This document shows, one piece after another, positions 22,460 through 31,141 of a DNA stretch of 34,773 nucleotides. The notes beneath the pieces are model-generated. The model searched no databases and was not told the origin of the DNA. It worked only from the letters and a program-made list of their open reading frames with translations. The first letter of the stretch is position 1. Each line of letters begins with the position of its first letter. The position numbers were made by a program, and so were the translations under genes. The stretch spans positions 1 to 34,773 of the forward strand of contig JAOULC010000032.1 of NCBI GenBank assembly GCA_029882215.1, written 5' to 3'. Origin of the DNA: Gammaproteobacteria bacterium (lineage in GTDB: Bacteria; Pseudomonadota; Gammaproteobacteria; SZUA-229).

Positions 22460-23842
22460 TTAAATAACTTTGGAAAATCGCTGGCCATTGGCTTGTGCAT
22501 TTTGTAAATAAGTGTCGAAGACCATACAGATATTTCTGATCAGTAAGCGGCCGAGCAGATTTATTTCCAGGCTGTTTTCTTGAAGCTCCAGTAAATTGTC
22601 TGTGTGCATGTTATTTAGCGCTGCTAGCTCCTTACTAAAGTAAGTGCTGAATTCGATATTGAACTGCTGACTAATTTCAGCATAATCAAGTCTGAAGTTA
22701 CACATCAGTTGTTCGATGATGTGTTTGCGTAACATGTCATCCTGAGTCAGGGTGATACCTTTTTGAATCGGCAGATGTTGAGCTTGTATCGCCGCATAGT
22801 ACTCGTCCAGTGTTTTTACATTCTGGCTGTACACATTATTGACTTCGCTAATAGATGAAACACCCATTGCGACCATGTCGCACTGTGCATGCGTCGAATA
22901 ACCCTGAAAATTTCTGTGTAGCTGACCATTTTTTTGTGCTGCATTCATCGGGTCATCGGCTCTGGCAAAATGATCCATGCCAATATATACATAGCCTGCA
23001 TCGGTAAGTTGCTGGATGCTCTGATTGAAAATAATGAGTTTGTCTTCGCTCGCCGGTAACTCATTTTCATTTATGCGTCGCTGTGGTTTAAATACATGAG
23101 GCAGGTGGGCGTAGTTAAATAAAGAAATACGATCCGGAGCAGCAGTAATCATTTTATCAAGCGTGCTGGCAAAACTGTCGACAGTCTGTAAAGGCAGGCC
23201 ATAGATCAGGTCAACACTGACGGAATGAAAGTTGTTTTCTCGTGCCGCATTAATGGTTCTGAAGGTCAGTTCATCAGGCTGTATGCGGTTGACTGCTTTT
23301 TGTACATTAATATCAAAATCCTGAACACCGAGGCTTAAACGGTTAAAACCAATCTCGCGTAATCCGGCAATCATTTCCGGGCTGCACTCGCGCGGATCAA
23401 TCTCGATTGAGTATTCGCCTTTGTCATCGTTGCGCAAGTTAAAGTGCTCGGCAGTTTTAGCAAACAGGCTTTGCATTTGTTTCAGAGAGATAAAGGTAGG
23501 CGTGCCGCCGCCAAGATGTAACTGATCAACAATGCGTTCATTATTGTAAAGCCTGCCTTGCATTTCTATTTCTTTAAACAGTGCTGCCAGATAGGTTCCG
23601 GCTTTTGAGCGGTCTTTAGTTGCAATCTTGTTACAGGCGCAATAAAAACAAATCGTGTCACAAAATGGAATATGGTAATAAAGTGATATGGGTTTATTGC
23701 TTTGATCATTGCTACGCTGGCTTGCAGCCTCATAATCGGACTGGCTGAATTTTTCGTGAAATTCAATGGCCGTTGGGTAAGAGGTGTATCTTGGGCCGCT
23801 GGTATTATAGCGTTCAAATTGTTCTTTACTGAGGGTGTTCAT
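22460..23842 (-). CDS. hemN: Oxygen-independent coproporphyrinogen III oxidase
   Basis: A radical-SAM enzyme of haem synthesis that works without oxygen. With the ATG at 23842 the protein has 460 residues and its iron-sulfur cluster cysteines are C61, C65, C68 plus C70 (CDTICFYCAC), aligned one residue from E. coli HemN. HLGGGTPTF, EIDPRE and SLGVQDF are further family motifs; the presence of the N-terminal RYTSYPTA marks true HemN over HemW. A GTG eight codons upstream (23866) falls at the predicted transcription start and is rejected. It diverges from ccoN and appears to share FNR control, as in many proteobacteria. Confidence 0.95.
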   Translation of the reverse strand: MNTLSKEQFERYNTSGPRYTSYPTAIEFHEKFSQSDYEAASQRSNDQSNKPISLYYHIPFCDTICFYCACNKIATKDRSKAGTYLAALFKEIEMQGRLYNNERIVDQLHLGGGTPTFISLKQMQSLFAKTAEHFNLRNDDKGEYSIEIDPRECSPEMIAGLREIGFNRLSLGVQDFDINVQKAVNRIQPDELTFRTINAARENNFHSVSVDLIYGLPLQTVDSFASTLDKMITAAPDRISLFNYAHLPHVFKPQRRINENELPASEDKLIIFNQSIQQLTDAGYVYIGMDHFARADDPMNAAQKNGQLHRNFQGYSTHAQCDMVAMGVSSISEVNNVYSQNVKTLDEYYAAIQAQHLPIQKGITLTQDDMLRKHIIEQLMCNFRLDYAEISQQFNIEFSTYFSKELAALNNMHTDNLLELQENSLEINLLGRLLIRNICMVFDTYLQNAQANGQRFSKVI

Positions 23843-23871
23843 GTGTTTTTGGGCCTTATTATGCACAATAT

Positions 23872-23913
23872 ATAATAACTGAGCTAAAATGATAGCATAA
23901 TGATATATATCAA
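23872..23913 (-). promoter_or_regulatory. FNR/ANR-dependent class II promoter of hemN
   Basis: ATGAT-ATAT-ATCAA at 23900-23913 matches 9 of 10 bases of the FNR consensus. On the minus strand TATTAT at 23872-23877 serves as -10, placing the start near 23865, so the box centre sits at about -41.5, the standard class II activating position. Confidence 0.7.
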
Positions 23914-23921
23914 TTTAATGC

Positions 23922-23935
23922 GTGATTAATATCAT
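23922..23935. promoter_or_regulatory. Possible additional FNR/ANR box
   Basis: GTGAT-TAAT-ATCAT keeps the symmetric TGAT-N4-ATCA core (8 of 10 consensus bases) and lies between the two better boxes. Confidence 0.35.
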
Positions 23936-23989
23936 TGATCTGATCATTAATAAATAAGGGAATGTTGAATACGGCTTATGCGCAGGTTC

Positions 23990-24029
23990 TTGATAAATAT
24001 CATTGTTTGCATTAGCGACTTTTTATATT
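23990..24029 (+). promoter_or_regulatory. FNR/ANR-dependent class II promoter of ccoNOQP
   Basis: TTGAT-AAAT-ATCAT at 23990-24003 matches 9 of 10 consensus bases. TATATT at 24024-24029 is a good -10, giving a start near 24036 and a box centre at about -40. Low-oxygen induction of the cbb3 operon by FNR/ANR is well established in proteobacteria. Confidence 0.75.
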
Positions 24030-24112
24030 CTCAAAATACGCCGAGATAGTGTGTATGCACTGTTTTGACTATTGTATTCATTAACACGCTAATAAGCAGA
24101 GAAAACAAGAAT

Positions 24113-25525
24113 ATGGAAAACGAAACTACTTATAATTATCGCGTAGTGCGTCAGTTCTCGGTCATGACCGTGGTCTGGGGTATTGTCGGCATGTTGGTGG
24201 GTGTGATCATTGCGGCAGAGCTTATTTGGCCTGCGATTAGCTTTGACTTGCCCTGGTTGCATTTCGGTCGCTTACGTCCGTTGCACACGAATGCCGTTAT
24301 ATTTGCATTTGGTGGCTCGGCTTTATTTGCCACCTCTTACTATGTCGTGCAAAGAACCTGTCAGGCCCGGCTGTTTGGTGGCCGGCTGGCTGAATTCACT
24401 TTCTGGGGCTGGACGCTGGTTATTTTATTAGCGGCAATCACATTACCTTTAGGTTACACCAGCGGTAAAGAATATGCGGAGCTTGAATGGCCGATTGACA
24501 TACTCATTGCTGTTGTCTGGGTCAGTTATGCTGTCGTTTTCTTTGGCACGATCATGAAGCGAAAAACACCGCATATTTATGTCGCTAACTGGTTTTATGG
24601 TGCATTTATTATCACCGTGGCTATTTTGCATATCGTTAACTCAGCAGCGATGCCGGCCAGCATGATGAAGTCATACTCAGCTTATGCCGGTACGATCGAT
24701 GCAATGGTGCAATGGTGGTATGGACATAATGCCGTGGGCTTTTTCCTGACGGCTGGTTTTCTTGGGATAATGTATTACTTCGTGCCCAAGCAAGCAGGCC
24801 GTCCGGTTTTCTCGTATCGTTTATCGGTTGTGCATTTCTGGGCGCTGATCTCCACTTATATGTGGGCGGGTCCACATCACCTGCATTACAGTACTTTGCC
24901 TGACTGGGCTCAGTCTGTGGGTATGGCCTTTTCGCTGATTCTGCTGGCGCCATCCTGGGGCGGTATGATCAACGGTATTATGACCTTATCAGGTGCATGG
25001 CATAAATTGCGCACTGATCCTATTCTGCGTTTTTTAATTGTTTCACTGTCTTTCTACGGGATGTCGACTTTTGAAGGGCCGATGATGTCGATCAAAACAG
25101 TAAATGCCTTGTCGCATTTTACTGACTGGACAATTGGTCACGTGCATTCGGGTGCATTAGGCTGGGTTGCGCTGGTATCAATTGGTGCTATTTATATGTT
25201 GATTCCAAAAGTATTTGGTAAGGAAAGCATGTACAGCACGCGTTTGATTGAGCACCATTTCTGGATTGCAACAATTGGTATTGTACTTTATATCGCTTCA
25301 ATGTGGGTATCTGGCATCATGCAGGGTTTGATGTGGCGCGCTGTTAATAGCGATGGCACATTAACCTACAGCTTTGTCGAATCTCTGGCGCGTATGTATC
25401 CTTATTACACTATCAGGTTTGTAGGTGGTTTGTTGTTCTTCGCCGGTATGCTGATCATGGCATACAACGTATACAGAACCATTGCAGGGCACAAATCAAA
25501 TGAACCTGCTGTGCAAACAGCCTAA
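24113..25525 (+). CDS. ccoN: cbb3 cytochrome c oxidase subunit I
   Basis: The catalytic haem-copper subunit with 470 residues and about 12 membrane spans. Family signatures include [14 protein letters not shown] (haem ligand region), [18 protein letters not shown] (copper-B ligand), [15 protein letters not shown] and [13 protein letters not shown] near the C-terminal haem histidines. It reduces oxygen with high affinity in the inner membrane. I chose the ATG at 24113 ([12 protein letters not shown]), matching the family; the in-frame ATG at 24065 would add 16 residues that look like untranslated leader. Confidence 0.97.
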   Translation: MENETTYNYRVVRQFSVMTVVWGIVGMLVGVIIAAELIWPAISFDLPWLHFGRLRPLHTNAVIFAFGGSALFATSYYVVQRTCQARLFGGRLAEFTFWGWTLVILLAAITLPLGYTSGKEYAELEWPIDILIAVVWVSYAVVFFGTIMKRKTPHIYVANWFYGAFIITVAILHIVNSAAMPASMMKSYSAYAGTIDAMVQWWYGHNAVGFFLTAGFLGIMYYFVPKQAGRPVFSYRLSVVHFWALISTYMWAGPHHLHYSTLPDWAQSVGMAFSLILLAPSWGGMINGIMTLSGAWHKLRTDPILRFLIVSLSFYGMSTFEGPMMSIKTVNALSHFTDWTIGHVHSGALGWVALVSIGAIYMLIPKVFGKESMYSTRLIEHHFWIATIGIVLYIASMWVSGIMQGLMWRAVNSDGTLTYSFVESLARMYPYYTIRFVGGLLFFAGMLIMAYNVYRTIAGHKSNEPAVQTA

Positions 25526-25536
25526 GGAGATCAGAC

Positions 25537-26145
25537 ATGAGTCATGAAGTAGTTGAAAAAAATATAGGTCTGATGGCGATCCTGATTGTAATCGTTATCA
25601 GTTTTGGCGGACTGGCTGAAATCGTGCCGTTATTCTTCTTGCAGGAAACCACTGAGCCGGTTGAGGGCTTGAAGCCGTATTCGGCACTGCGTGTTGAAGG
25701 TCGTGATATCTACATTCGTGAGGGTTGTTATAACTGCCATTCACAAATGATCCGTCCTTTCCGTGCTGAAACGGAACGTTATGGTCATTACTCGGTAGCC
25801 GGTGAATATGTTTACGATCACCCGTTTCAGTGGGGATCAAAACGTACCGGTCCGGATTTACATCGAGTGGGTGGTCGTTATAGTGATGACTGGCATCGTG
25901 CGCACTTAATGAATCCGCGTGATGTGGTGCCTGAATCAAATATGCCATCCTTCCCCTGGTTAGCAACAGCGATGGTAGATGCTGACGGTACGGCTGCAAA
26001 AATGAGAGCCCTGCGTACAGTAGGTTTACCTTATACCGATGAAGAAATTGCTAACGCAAAATCAGAAGTCGAAGGCAAAACTGAAATGGATGCGCTGATT
26101 GCTTACCTGCAAGAACTGGGTACAGCGCTGAAGACACGGAGATAA
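25537..26145 (+). CDS. ccoO: cbb3 oxidase monohaem cytochrome c subunit II
   Basis: 202 residues with one N-terminal membrane anchor (about 11-35) and haem motif CYNCH at 64-68 in the conserved [14 protein letters not shown] context. SNMPSFPWL further on supplies the methionine ligand. It passes electrons from CcoP to CcoN. It starts 11 nt after ccoN behind AAGGAG, a strong ribosome binding site. Confidence 0.97.
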   Translation: MSHEVVEKNIGLMAILIVIVISFGGLAEIVPLFFLQETTEPVEGLKPYSALRVEGRDIYIREGCYNCHSQMIRPFRAETERYGHYSVAGEYVYDHPFQWGSKRTGPDLHRVGGRYSDDWHRAHLMNPRDVVPESNMPSFPWLATAMVDADGTAAKMRALRTVGLPYTDEEIANAKSEVEGKTEMDALIAYLQELGTALKTRR

Positions 26146-26150
26146 CTGAG

Positions 26151-26360
26151 ATGGATATGGCAGATTTCAGATCATTTTATACAGTACTGCTGCTGATTAT
26201 ATTTGTCGGCATCTGGGCCTGGGCATGGAGTCGAAACAATAAGTCGAAATTTAGTAATGCGGCTAACTCGCTATTCGATCAAAAAGAAGAGCAAATCCAT
26301 GCATCATCCCTGCAACAAGAAGGTGCTGATAATAAACAGGGCGCGGAGAATAAATCATGA
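26151..26360 (+). CDS. ccoQ: cbb3 oxidase small subunit CcoQ
   Basis: A 69-residue protein with one membrane span (about 10-25, LLLIIFVGIWAWAW) followed by SRNNKSKF and a polar tail, the normal CcoQ layout. CcoQ stabilises the complex. GGAG lies nine bases upstream, and its stop overlaps the ccoP start (ATGA). Confidence 0.92.
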   Translation: MDMADFRSFYTVLLLIIFVGIWAWAWSRNNKSKFSNAANSLFDQKEEQIHASSLQQEGADNKQGAENKS

Positions 26361-27241
26361 GTAATTTTTGGAGTGGATGGGTAATTGTCATAGCGCTGGC
26401 CAATATATTTGGCTGTGTGTGGCTTATCTGGTGGGCCTCAAAGCCTAAACAAGGTGAGGCGGCTAAAGGGGATGTAACAGGGCATACCTGGGACGATGAT
26501 TTGCAGGAATTAAATAACCCGATGCCTCGCTGGTGGTTATGGTTATTCTATATCACCATCGTGTTTGGTCTGGCTTATATTATCATCTACCCGGGACTGG
26601 GTTCATATAAAGGTACTGCGGGCTGGTCTCAGACAGGCCAATATGAAGAGGAAATGAAAGCGGCAAATGAAACCTATGGGCCGATCTTTTCAGGTTATGC
26701 CAAACAGGATGCAGACAGTCTGGTCAGTAATAAAATGGCAATGGACAGCGGTCGTCGTTTGTTCATGACATACTGTTCAACCTGTCATGGTTCTGATGCG
26801 CGTGGATCACAAGGTTTTCCAAATCTGTCAGACAACGACTGGATTTATGGCGGTCAGCCTGAACAAATCAAGGCCAGTATTCTTGACGGACGACGTGGTG
26901 TAATGCCGAGCTTTGCTCACCTTGGAGAGAAAGGTATCGAAGAAGTAACCAATCATGTGATGACACTCAGTGGTCGTAAAGCGGATGAGGTGAAAGCTGC
27001 AGCAGGTAAAGCGACGTTTGATGCTCAGTGTGTGGCATGTCATGGTGCCGATGCGAAAGGTAATATCTATATCGGTGCGCCTAATCTGACTGACAAAACC
27101 TGGCTTTATGGTTCGACTAAAGGTCATATAGTGCAATCTATTACTAAAGGTCGTAATGGTGTAATGCCAGCACACCGGGATTTCCTTGGCGAAGACAAGG
27201 TTCATCTGCTATCAGCTTATATTTACAGTCTGTCTAAATAA
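26357..27241 (+). CDS. ccoP: cbb3 oxidase dihaem cytochrome c subunit III
   Basis: 294 residues with two N-terminal spans (about 7-27 and 58-78) and two haem motifs, CSTCH at 140-144 and CVACH at 225-229. The conserved HTWDDDLQELNNPMPRWW between the spans is diagnostic of CcoP. It takes electrons from soluble cytochromes or the bc1 complex. Translation is coupled to ccoQ by a 4-nt overlap. Confidence 0.97.
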   Translation: MSNFWSGWVIVIALANIFGCVWLIWWASKPKQGEAAKGDVTGHTWDDDLQELNNPMPRWWLWLFYITIVFGLAYIIIYPGLGSYKGTAGWSQTGQYEEEMKAANETYGPIFSGYAKQDADSLVSNKMAMDSGRRLFMTYCSTCHGSDARGSQGFPNLSDNDWIYGGQPEQIKASILDGRRGVMPSFAHLGEKGIEEVTNHVMTLSGRKADEVKAAAGKATFDAQCVACHGADAKGNIYIGAPNLTDKTWLYGSTKGHIVQSITKGRNGVMPAHRDFLGEDKVHLLSAYIYSLSK

Positions 27242-27259
27242 AGCTGTGTTTGTTGTTCG

Positions 27260-27275
27260 CTCCCCGGCCGGGGAG
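27260..27275. other. GC-rich palindrome after ccoP
   Basis: CTCCCCGGCCGGGGAG is a perfect 16-base palindrome 18 nt after the ccoP stop. No U-tract follows, so it may limit 3' decay or cause partial termination between ccoP and the next gene. Confidence 0.5.
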
Positions 27276-27335
27276 TGAGCACAAGTTAATAAAATACATT
27301 CCCCCCTTTTTACTAAGATGCTATATGGAGATATC

Positions 27336-27590
27336 ATGCCTGGAAAAAATAATAGCGTTCCGAAAGTGCAGCGGTTTGTGGCTATCCTTTGGCCATCGTT
27401 TGTGGTGTCAGGAATTGCAACTGTCCTGTTTTTTACCGCGTTCGATCCGGATGAAGTGATAGGTTGTGTTGGTGGCTGGGATATCAGCCGTATGGGTTAT
27501 TATTCAGTTGGTTTCTTTTTGTTCTGGCTGCTGACATCACTCAATAGTGTATTGACCTGTTATTTTTTGAAGCCCTGTAGTAAGTCGTAG
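27336..27590 (+). CDS. Small two-span membrane protein in the cco cluster
   Basis: The ATG at 27336 has a clear GGAG six bases upstream, giving 84 residues; an in-frame ATG at 27318 has no such site. Two membrane spans are evident (about 17-40 and 55-77), separated by a periplasm-sized loop with a cysteine (GCVGGWD). Residue pattern P-S-F near the first span and FFLFWLLTSLNS in the second are striking. I know similar short proteins in proteobacterial cbb3 neighbourhoods but not by a named function. The place between ccoP and ccoG suggests a part in oxidase assembly or regulation. Confidence 0.75.
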   Translation: MPGKNNSVPKVQRFVAILWPSFVVSGIATVLFFTAFDPDEVIGCVGGWDISRMGYYSVGFFLFWLLTSLNSVLTCYFLKPCSKS

Positions 27591-27634
27591 ATAAAAAATG
27601 ATAGGCAAAAAAATACTTTAATCCTGAGAAAATA

Positions 27635-29038
27635 ATGACAGAGAAAAATACGCAACAAATTGAAATGACGCCGGTAGAAGAAGTATATGCCAAGCGTAAG
27701 AAAATTTACCCGCGTCAGGTCACCGGACTTTTTGCCAGTTTTCGGTTTACCGGGGTGCTGGTACTACTGGGTATTTATTATCTCGGGCCTTTTTTACAAT
27801 GGAATGGCAGGCAAGCCATTCTTTTTGATTTACCTGCGCGTAAATTTTATATCTTTGAATGGATATTCTGGCCGCAGGATTTTATTTATCTGGCCGCACT
27901 GTTAATCATTGCGGCGATTGCATTGTTTTTAGTGACCGCTCTGGCGGGCAGAGTATGGTGTGGTTATGCCTGCCCGCAAACCGTCTGGACAGAAGCGTTT
28001 CTGTGGATTGAAAGAAAAGTAGAAGGTTCGCGCTCAAGTCAGATGAAGCTGGATAAAGCCGGCTGGAGCTGGGCTAAGTTTCGCCTGAAATTTACCAAAC
28101 ATTTTCTCTGGCTCGCCTTCTCTTTACTGACAGGATTTGTTTTTGTCGGCTGGTTTACCCCGATCACAGAACTGACCGAGAGAACACTCAGTTTTGAGCT
28201 TGGACCGTGGGAATTTTTCTGGATTATCTTCTATGGTTTCGCAACGTACGGTAACGCTGGCTGGATGCGTGAACAGGTATGTATGTACATGTGCCCGTAT
28301 GCGCGTTTTCAGAGTGCGATGTTTGATAAAAACACGCTGGTTATTTCATACGATGAGAAGCGTGGGGAGCCACGCGGCTCACGTAAAAAAGGTGCTGATT
28401 ATGAAGCAGAAGGTAAGGGTGCCTGCGTAGACTGTTCCCTGTGTGTGCAGGTCTGCCCGACGGGTATAGATATCCGGGATGGATTACAGTATCAGTGCAT
28501 AGGTTGTGCAGCCTGTGTTGATGTGTGTAATGAAGTCATGGATAAAATGGGCTATGAGAAAAACCTGGTCAGCTACACAACAGAAAATGCATTAAGTGGC
28601 AAGAAGGAGAGTTTTTTCAGGCCGCGCGTTACTATATATATAGTATTGTTGTCGGTTATTACAATTGCTCTGCTTGGCTCTATCGCTCAGCGTGTACCGC
28701 TGGGGCTGGATATCATCCGCGACCGCAGTTCCCTGTATCGTGAAACAGATGAAGGGCTGATTGAAAATGTCTATACATTAAAAGTAATGAATATGGATCT
28801 GAAAGATCACCGTTATTCACTGGCAGTCGGTGGCATAGAAGACCTGCGTATAAAAAAACCTAAGAAAGGTATACTGGTTGAAGCCGGTACTGTAGTTACT
28901 TACCCGATCAGAATCCAGGTGAACCCTGATAATTTAAAAACCGCGAGCACAGAATTAATTTTTTATCTGAATGCTCTCGACGATGATGCCATATCCATAG
29001 AAGTGGATGGCCGTTTTCTTGGGCCCGTTTTTAAATAA
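27635..29038 (+). CDS. ccoG: cbb3 oxidase accessory protein CcoG (RdxA/FixG)
   Basis: A 467-residue membrane ferredoxin-like protein: spans near 35-52, 85-108, 160-180 and 195-215, then two four-cysteine clusters, C264/C267/C270/C274 (CVDCSLCVQVCP) and C288/C291/C294/C298 (CIGCAACVDVC), a span near 330-350 and a C-terminal immunoglobulin-like FixG domain. The WCGYACPQTVW motif near residue 109 is typical. CcoG reduces copper for insertion into the oxidase. Its place after ccoNOQP and before ccoH is the standard order. Confidence 0.96.
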   Translation: MTEKNTQQIEMTPVEEVYAKRKKIYPRQVTGLFASFRFTGVLVLLGIYYLGPFLQWNGRQAILFDLPARKFYIFEWIFWPQDFIYLAALLIIAAIALFLVTALAGRVWCGYACPQTVWTEAFLWIERKVEGSRSSQMKLDKAGWSWAKFRLKFTKHFLWLAFSLLTGFVFVGWFTPITELTERTLSFELGPWEFFWIIFYGFATYGNAGWMREQVCMYMCPYARFQSAMFDKNTLVISYDEKRGEPRGSRKKGADYEAEGKGACVDCSLCVQVCPTGIDIRDGLQYQCIGCAACVDVCNEVMDKMGYEKNLVSYTTENALSGKKESFFRPRVTIYIVLLSVITIALLGSIAQRVPLGLDIIRDRSSLYRETDEGLIENVYTLKVMNMDLKDHRYSLAVGGIEDLRIKKPKKGILVEAGTVVTYPIRIQVNPDNLKTASTELIFYLNALDDDAISIEVDGRFLGPVFK

Positions 29039-29061
29039 CACAAAGTATTAGAGTAAATGAT

Positions 29062-29574
29062 ATGATCACGAGTATGAATAAAGAGATAAATGAAAATACA
29101 CCCTGGTATAAACAGTGGATGGTGTGGATGGTAATTACACCACCAGTGACAGCCGTTATAGCGGGTATTATAACGATTAATCTGGCAATTAGTAGTGACG
29201 ATGGTCTGGTGGTCGATGACTATTACAAACAAGGTCTTGGTATCAATCAAACATTACAGCGGGATCAGCTTGCACGTGATATGAATCTTGATGCTGAACT
29301 GTCGATAGAATCTAATACGATTAAAGTGCAGTTTGTCAGTAATATGAATGATCCGGCGTTATCGCTAAGTTTTATCCATCCAACACAAAGCCAGCGCGAT
29401 ATTATCGTACTGCTTGTTCGTTCGGCAGAAGGGCTTTATCAGAGTGATATACCGGATGTACCAAAAGGTAACCGGAATCTTTTGCTTGAACCTTCCGATA
29501 AAAGCTGGCGTATTAGCGGGCGTATTAATTTGTCGGAAGAAAAACTAGCAGTATTGCAACCTAATCTAAAATAG
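29062..29574 (+). CDS. ccoH: cbb3 oxidase assembly protein CcoH (FixH)
   Basis: 170 residues: PWYKQWMVWMVITPPVTAVIAG near the N terminus is the diagnostic FixH entry into its single membrane span (about 17-41), followed by VVDDYYKQGLGINQ, also characteristic, and a periplasmic beta-rich domain. CcoH binds and stabilises the oxidase. A second in-frame ATG at 29074 (MNKEINEN) is an alternative start. No ccoI/ccoS follows here. Confidence 0.92.
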   Translation: MITSMNKEINENTPWYKQWMVWMVITPPVTAVIAGIITINLAISSDDGLVVDDYYKQGLGINQTLQRDQLARDMNLDAELSIESNTIKVQFVSNMNDPALSLSFIHPTQSQRDIIVLLVRSAEGLYQSDIPDVPKGNRNLLLEPSDKSWRISGRINLSEEKLAVLQPNLK

Positions 29575-29585
29575 CTGTCGCAGGT

Positions 29586-29915
29586 TCAGCTCATTGATAG
29601 CAGATAGGGCACCCAGAAAATCAGCAATAAGCTGGCCATTAATAAATCAATTCTTGATATGTTTTTGAATTTTTGTCTGATTTCAGCAGGCTGTTCGGAA
29701 GCATAGATGCGCGACATCAGCATATCGAGGAAAAATCCGGTAATAAGTAATGGTGCAATTACCGGCAACACCAGGGTAGGAATAAACTGCAGTCCCTCGA
29801 GATTAAGGCCAGAGCTATTATCGGGTTTTAGGACGATAGTGATGATACCAAGTATGTAAAGTATGTTTCGTATAGGGCCTGCTTGGATAATAAAATTATT
29901 GATTTTGTTTTTCAT
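29586..29915 (-). CDS. Uncharacterised membrane protein
   Basis: A 109-residue protein with three membrane segments (about 14-30, 44-65 and 88-106) and a charged loop SRIYASEQPAEIRQKFKN between the second and third. No family recognised. It is convergent with ccoH, leaving an 11-nt gap, and no terminator separates them. Coding is supported by the clean alternation of hydrophobic and loop segments only. Confidence 0.6.
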   Translation of the reverse strand: MKNKINNFIIQAGPIRNILYILGIITIVLKPDNSSGLNLEGLQFIPTLVLPVIAPLLITGFFLDMLMSRIYASEQPAEIRQKFKNISRIDLLMASLLLIFWVPYLLSMS

Positions 29916-29975
29916 TATTATGTGGCGTATTTGTTGGCTAAATCGAGGCCTATTATTAGCAGAGTGGGAGATTAT

Positions 29976-30731
29976 TTACAACAGATGAATTGCCCTCGTT
30001 TTGCACTGTTCACGTTGTCGCTGATTGACGAACTTACTCAGCAGATTGCTATCGATTAACTGAATACCTGTAATTTCGGCACCTATCTGAATAAAGCGAT
30101 AAGGCCGGTTAAATTGTTGTTTGCTACGTACGGTTAGCTGGCAGTCAACGGTCTGTTTGTTTTCAAGCTCTATTCTGCAGTCTTTTATAACGCTGCCTTT
30201 CTTAAGTGAGAGGCTGTTGTTGCCCTGAATATTAATGCGTATGCCTTGCAATGAAATATCCTTTACGATGCCTGTTAATCGCGGATGATAATCTGTGTGC
30301 AATTTTGCTGAAAGAAGCTTGCCCGGTTCCAGTGCTAATCTGTAGCTGTTTCTTCGCTGTCTACAGTTAACAGAAGAAGGGTATGACAATAAAAGAGCGG
30401 GTGAATTCTGGTATTCGGTTGTTTTAATCACTTCTGCAGAGAAGGAAGTGACTTCTCCGTTTTCATGTAACTCACAATTCAGCACAGATTTCCCCATACT
30501 GGCAATGTCAGTATGGGGAAATAATTCATCCATGATCAGTATGTTGTTTAATCGACTGTTTGAAAGAATAATGCTCTGAAATAGCTGAGGGTGATCATCT
30601 ACTTTTATAAGCAGCCGGCTCTTGTTCTTTTGTAATTTATCAAGCGTGCCGGATGCAAAATCATGTACAGAAGGTTCGGTTGGCTCGCAAGTGGCATTAT
30701 GAATGAATATGTCTGCTATTTTCTTTAGCAT
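29976..30731 (-). CDS. YcgR-like PilZ domain protein
   Basis: With the ATG at 30731 the product has 251 residues. An N-terminal YcgR-type domain (about 20-120) is followed by a PilZ domain with both c-di-GMP binding motifs: RQRRNSYR at about 124-131 and DISLQG at about 158-163. YcgR proteins bind c-di-GMP and slow the flagellar motor. A GTG ten codons upstream (30761) is less likely as start. Together with the GGDEF-EAL protein this suggests c-di-GMP control of motility or attachment. Confidence 0.85.
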   Translation of the reverse strand: MLKKIADIFIHNATCEPTEPSVHDFASGTLDKLQKNKSRLLIKVDDHPQLFQSIILSNSRLNNILIMDELFPHTDIASMGKSVLNCELHENGEVTSFSAEVIKTTEYQNSPALLLSYPSSVNCRQRRNSYRLALEPGKLLSAKLHTDYHPRLTGIVKDISLQGIRINIQGNNSLSLKKGSVIKDCRIELENKQTVDCQLTVRSKQQFNRPYRFIQIGAEITGIQLIDSNLLSKFVNQRQREQCKTRAIHLL

Positions 30732-30919
30732 AGTTATCACTATAGTGGTCGGGTAACACACAATATAGCGGTAGAAAGTTAAAAATCTTTAGCAACGAGT
30801 AAATAGTCTGGGAAATTAATATCAGTCTTTTGTTGTTTATAGTTTATGCGGAAAAGTGAACGAGAAACTATCAGCTACAATAGTAAATATCAATCAATAC
30901 CATGTAAACAATAAGGTTA

Positions 30920-30961
30920 TTGATTTGTGTCAAGTTAATGGTGGTTTGCCGGGGATAAAAT
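30920..30961 (+). promoter_or_regulatory. FNR/ANR-type class II promoter of a 34-residue peptide gene
   Basis: TTGAT-TTGT-GTCAA at 30920-30933 matches 9 of 10 FNR bases; TAAAAT at 30956-30961 is a fair -10. The start would be near 30968, placing the box at -41.5, and leaving a 23-nt leader with a strong ribosome binding site. The geometry equals that of the hemN and ccoN promoters. Confidence 0.6.
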
Positions 30962-30990
30962 TTATTCCTATTATCAAGAGGAGTATTGGT

Positions 30991-31095
30991 ATGGAAATGA
31001 GTGATCTAAATACAGTAAAGAATCTAGGTCTCACGGCCGCAGTGTTTGTAGGTATTACAGTGGTACTCATCGTGATTGCAAATTTGGTAGGTTAG
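30991..31095 (+). CDS. 34-residue single-span membrane peptide
   Basis: The ATG at 30991 stands eight bases after AAGAGGAG (30975-30982), one of the best ribosome binding sites in the window. A short N-terminal segment (MEMSDLNTVKNLG) leads into one membrane span (about 15-33) rich in V, I, A and T. A longer reading frame from 30856 exists, but its first codons lie upstream of the predicted promoter. The gene has its own FNR-type promoter and a strong terminator 14 nt after the stop, so it is a complete one-gene unit. By analogy with CcoQ and CcoM, small peptides of cbb3 oxidases, it may join a respiratory complex; that is inference. Confidence 0.75.
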   Translation: MEMSDLNTVKNLGLTAAVFVGITVVLIVIANLVG

Positions 31096-31108
31096 ATTTA
31101 TTTTCAGC

Positions 31109-31137
31109 AAAAAAAACCGGGTTGCCCCGGTTTTTTT
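31109..31137. terminator. Bidirectional terminator after the 34-residue gene
   Basis: AAAAACCGGG pairs with CCCGGTTTTTTT (stem CCGGG 31117-31121 with CCCGG 31126-31130, extended by A-T pairs). Five bases separate it from the stop of the convergent PilZ-like gene at 31142, so it can serve both genes. Confidence 0.9.
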
Positions 31138-31141
31138 AGTT

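Noticed and set aside
23843-23866. GTG start of HemN
   Set aside because: It coincides with the predicted transcription start; the ATG at 23842 aligns with known HemN proteins.
27260-27275. Terminator between ccoP and the two-span protein
   Set aside because: Perfect GC-rich palindrome but no U-tract; kept only as a structural element.
30856-30990. 45-residue N-terminal extension of the 34-residue peptide
   Set aside because: It would start upstream of the predicted FNR promoter; the strong ribosome binding site is at the internal ATG.
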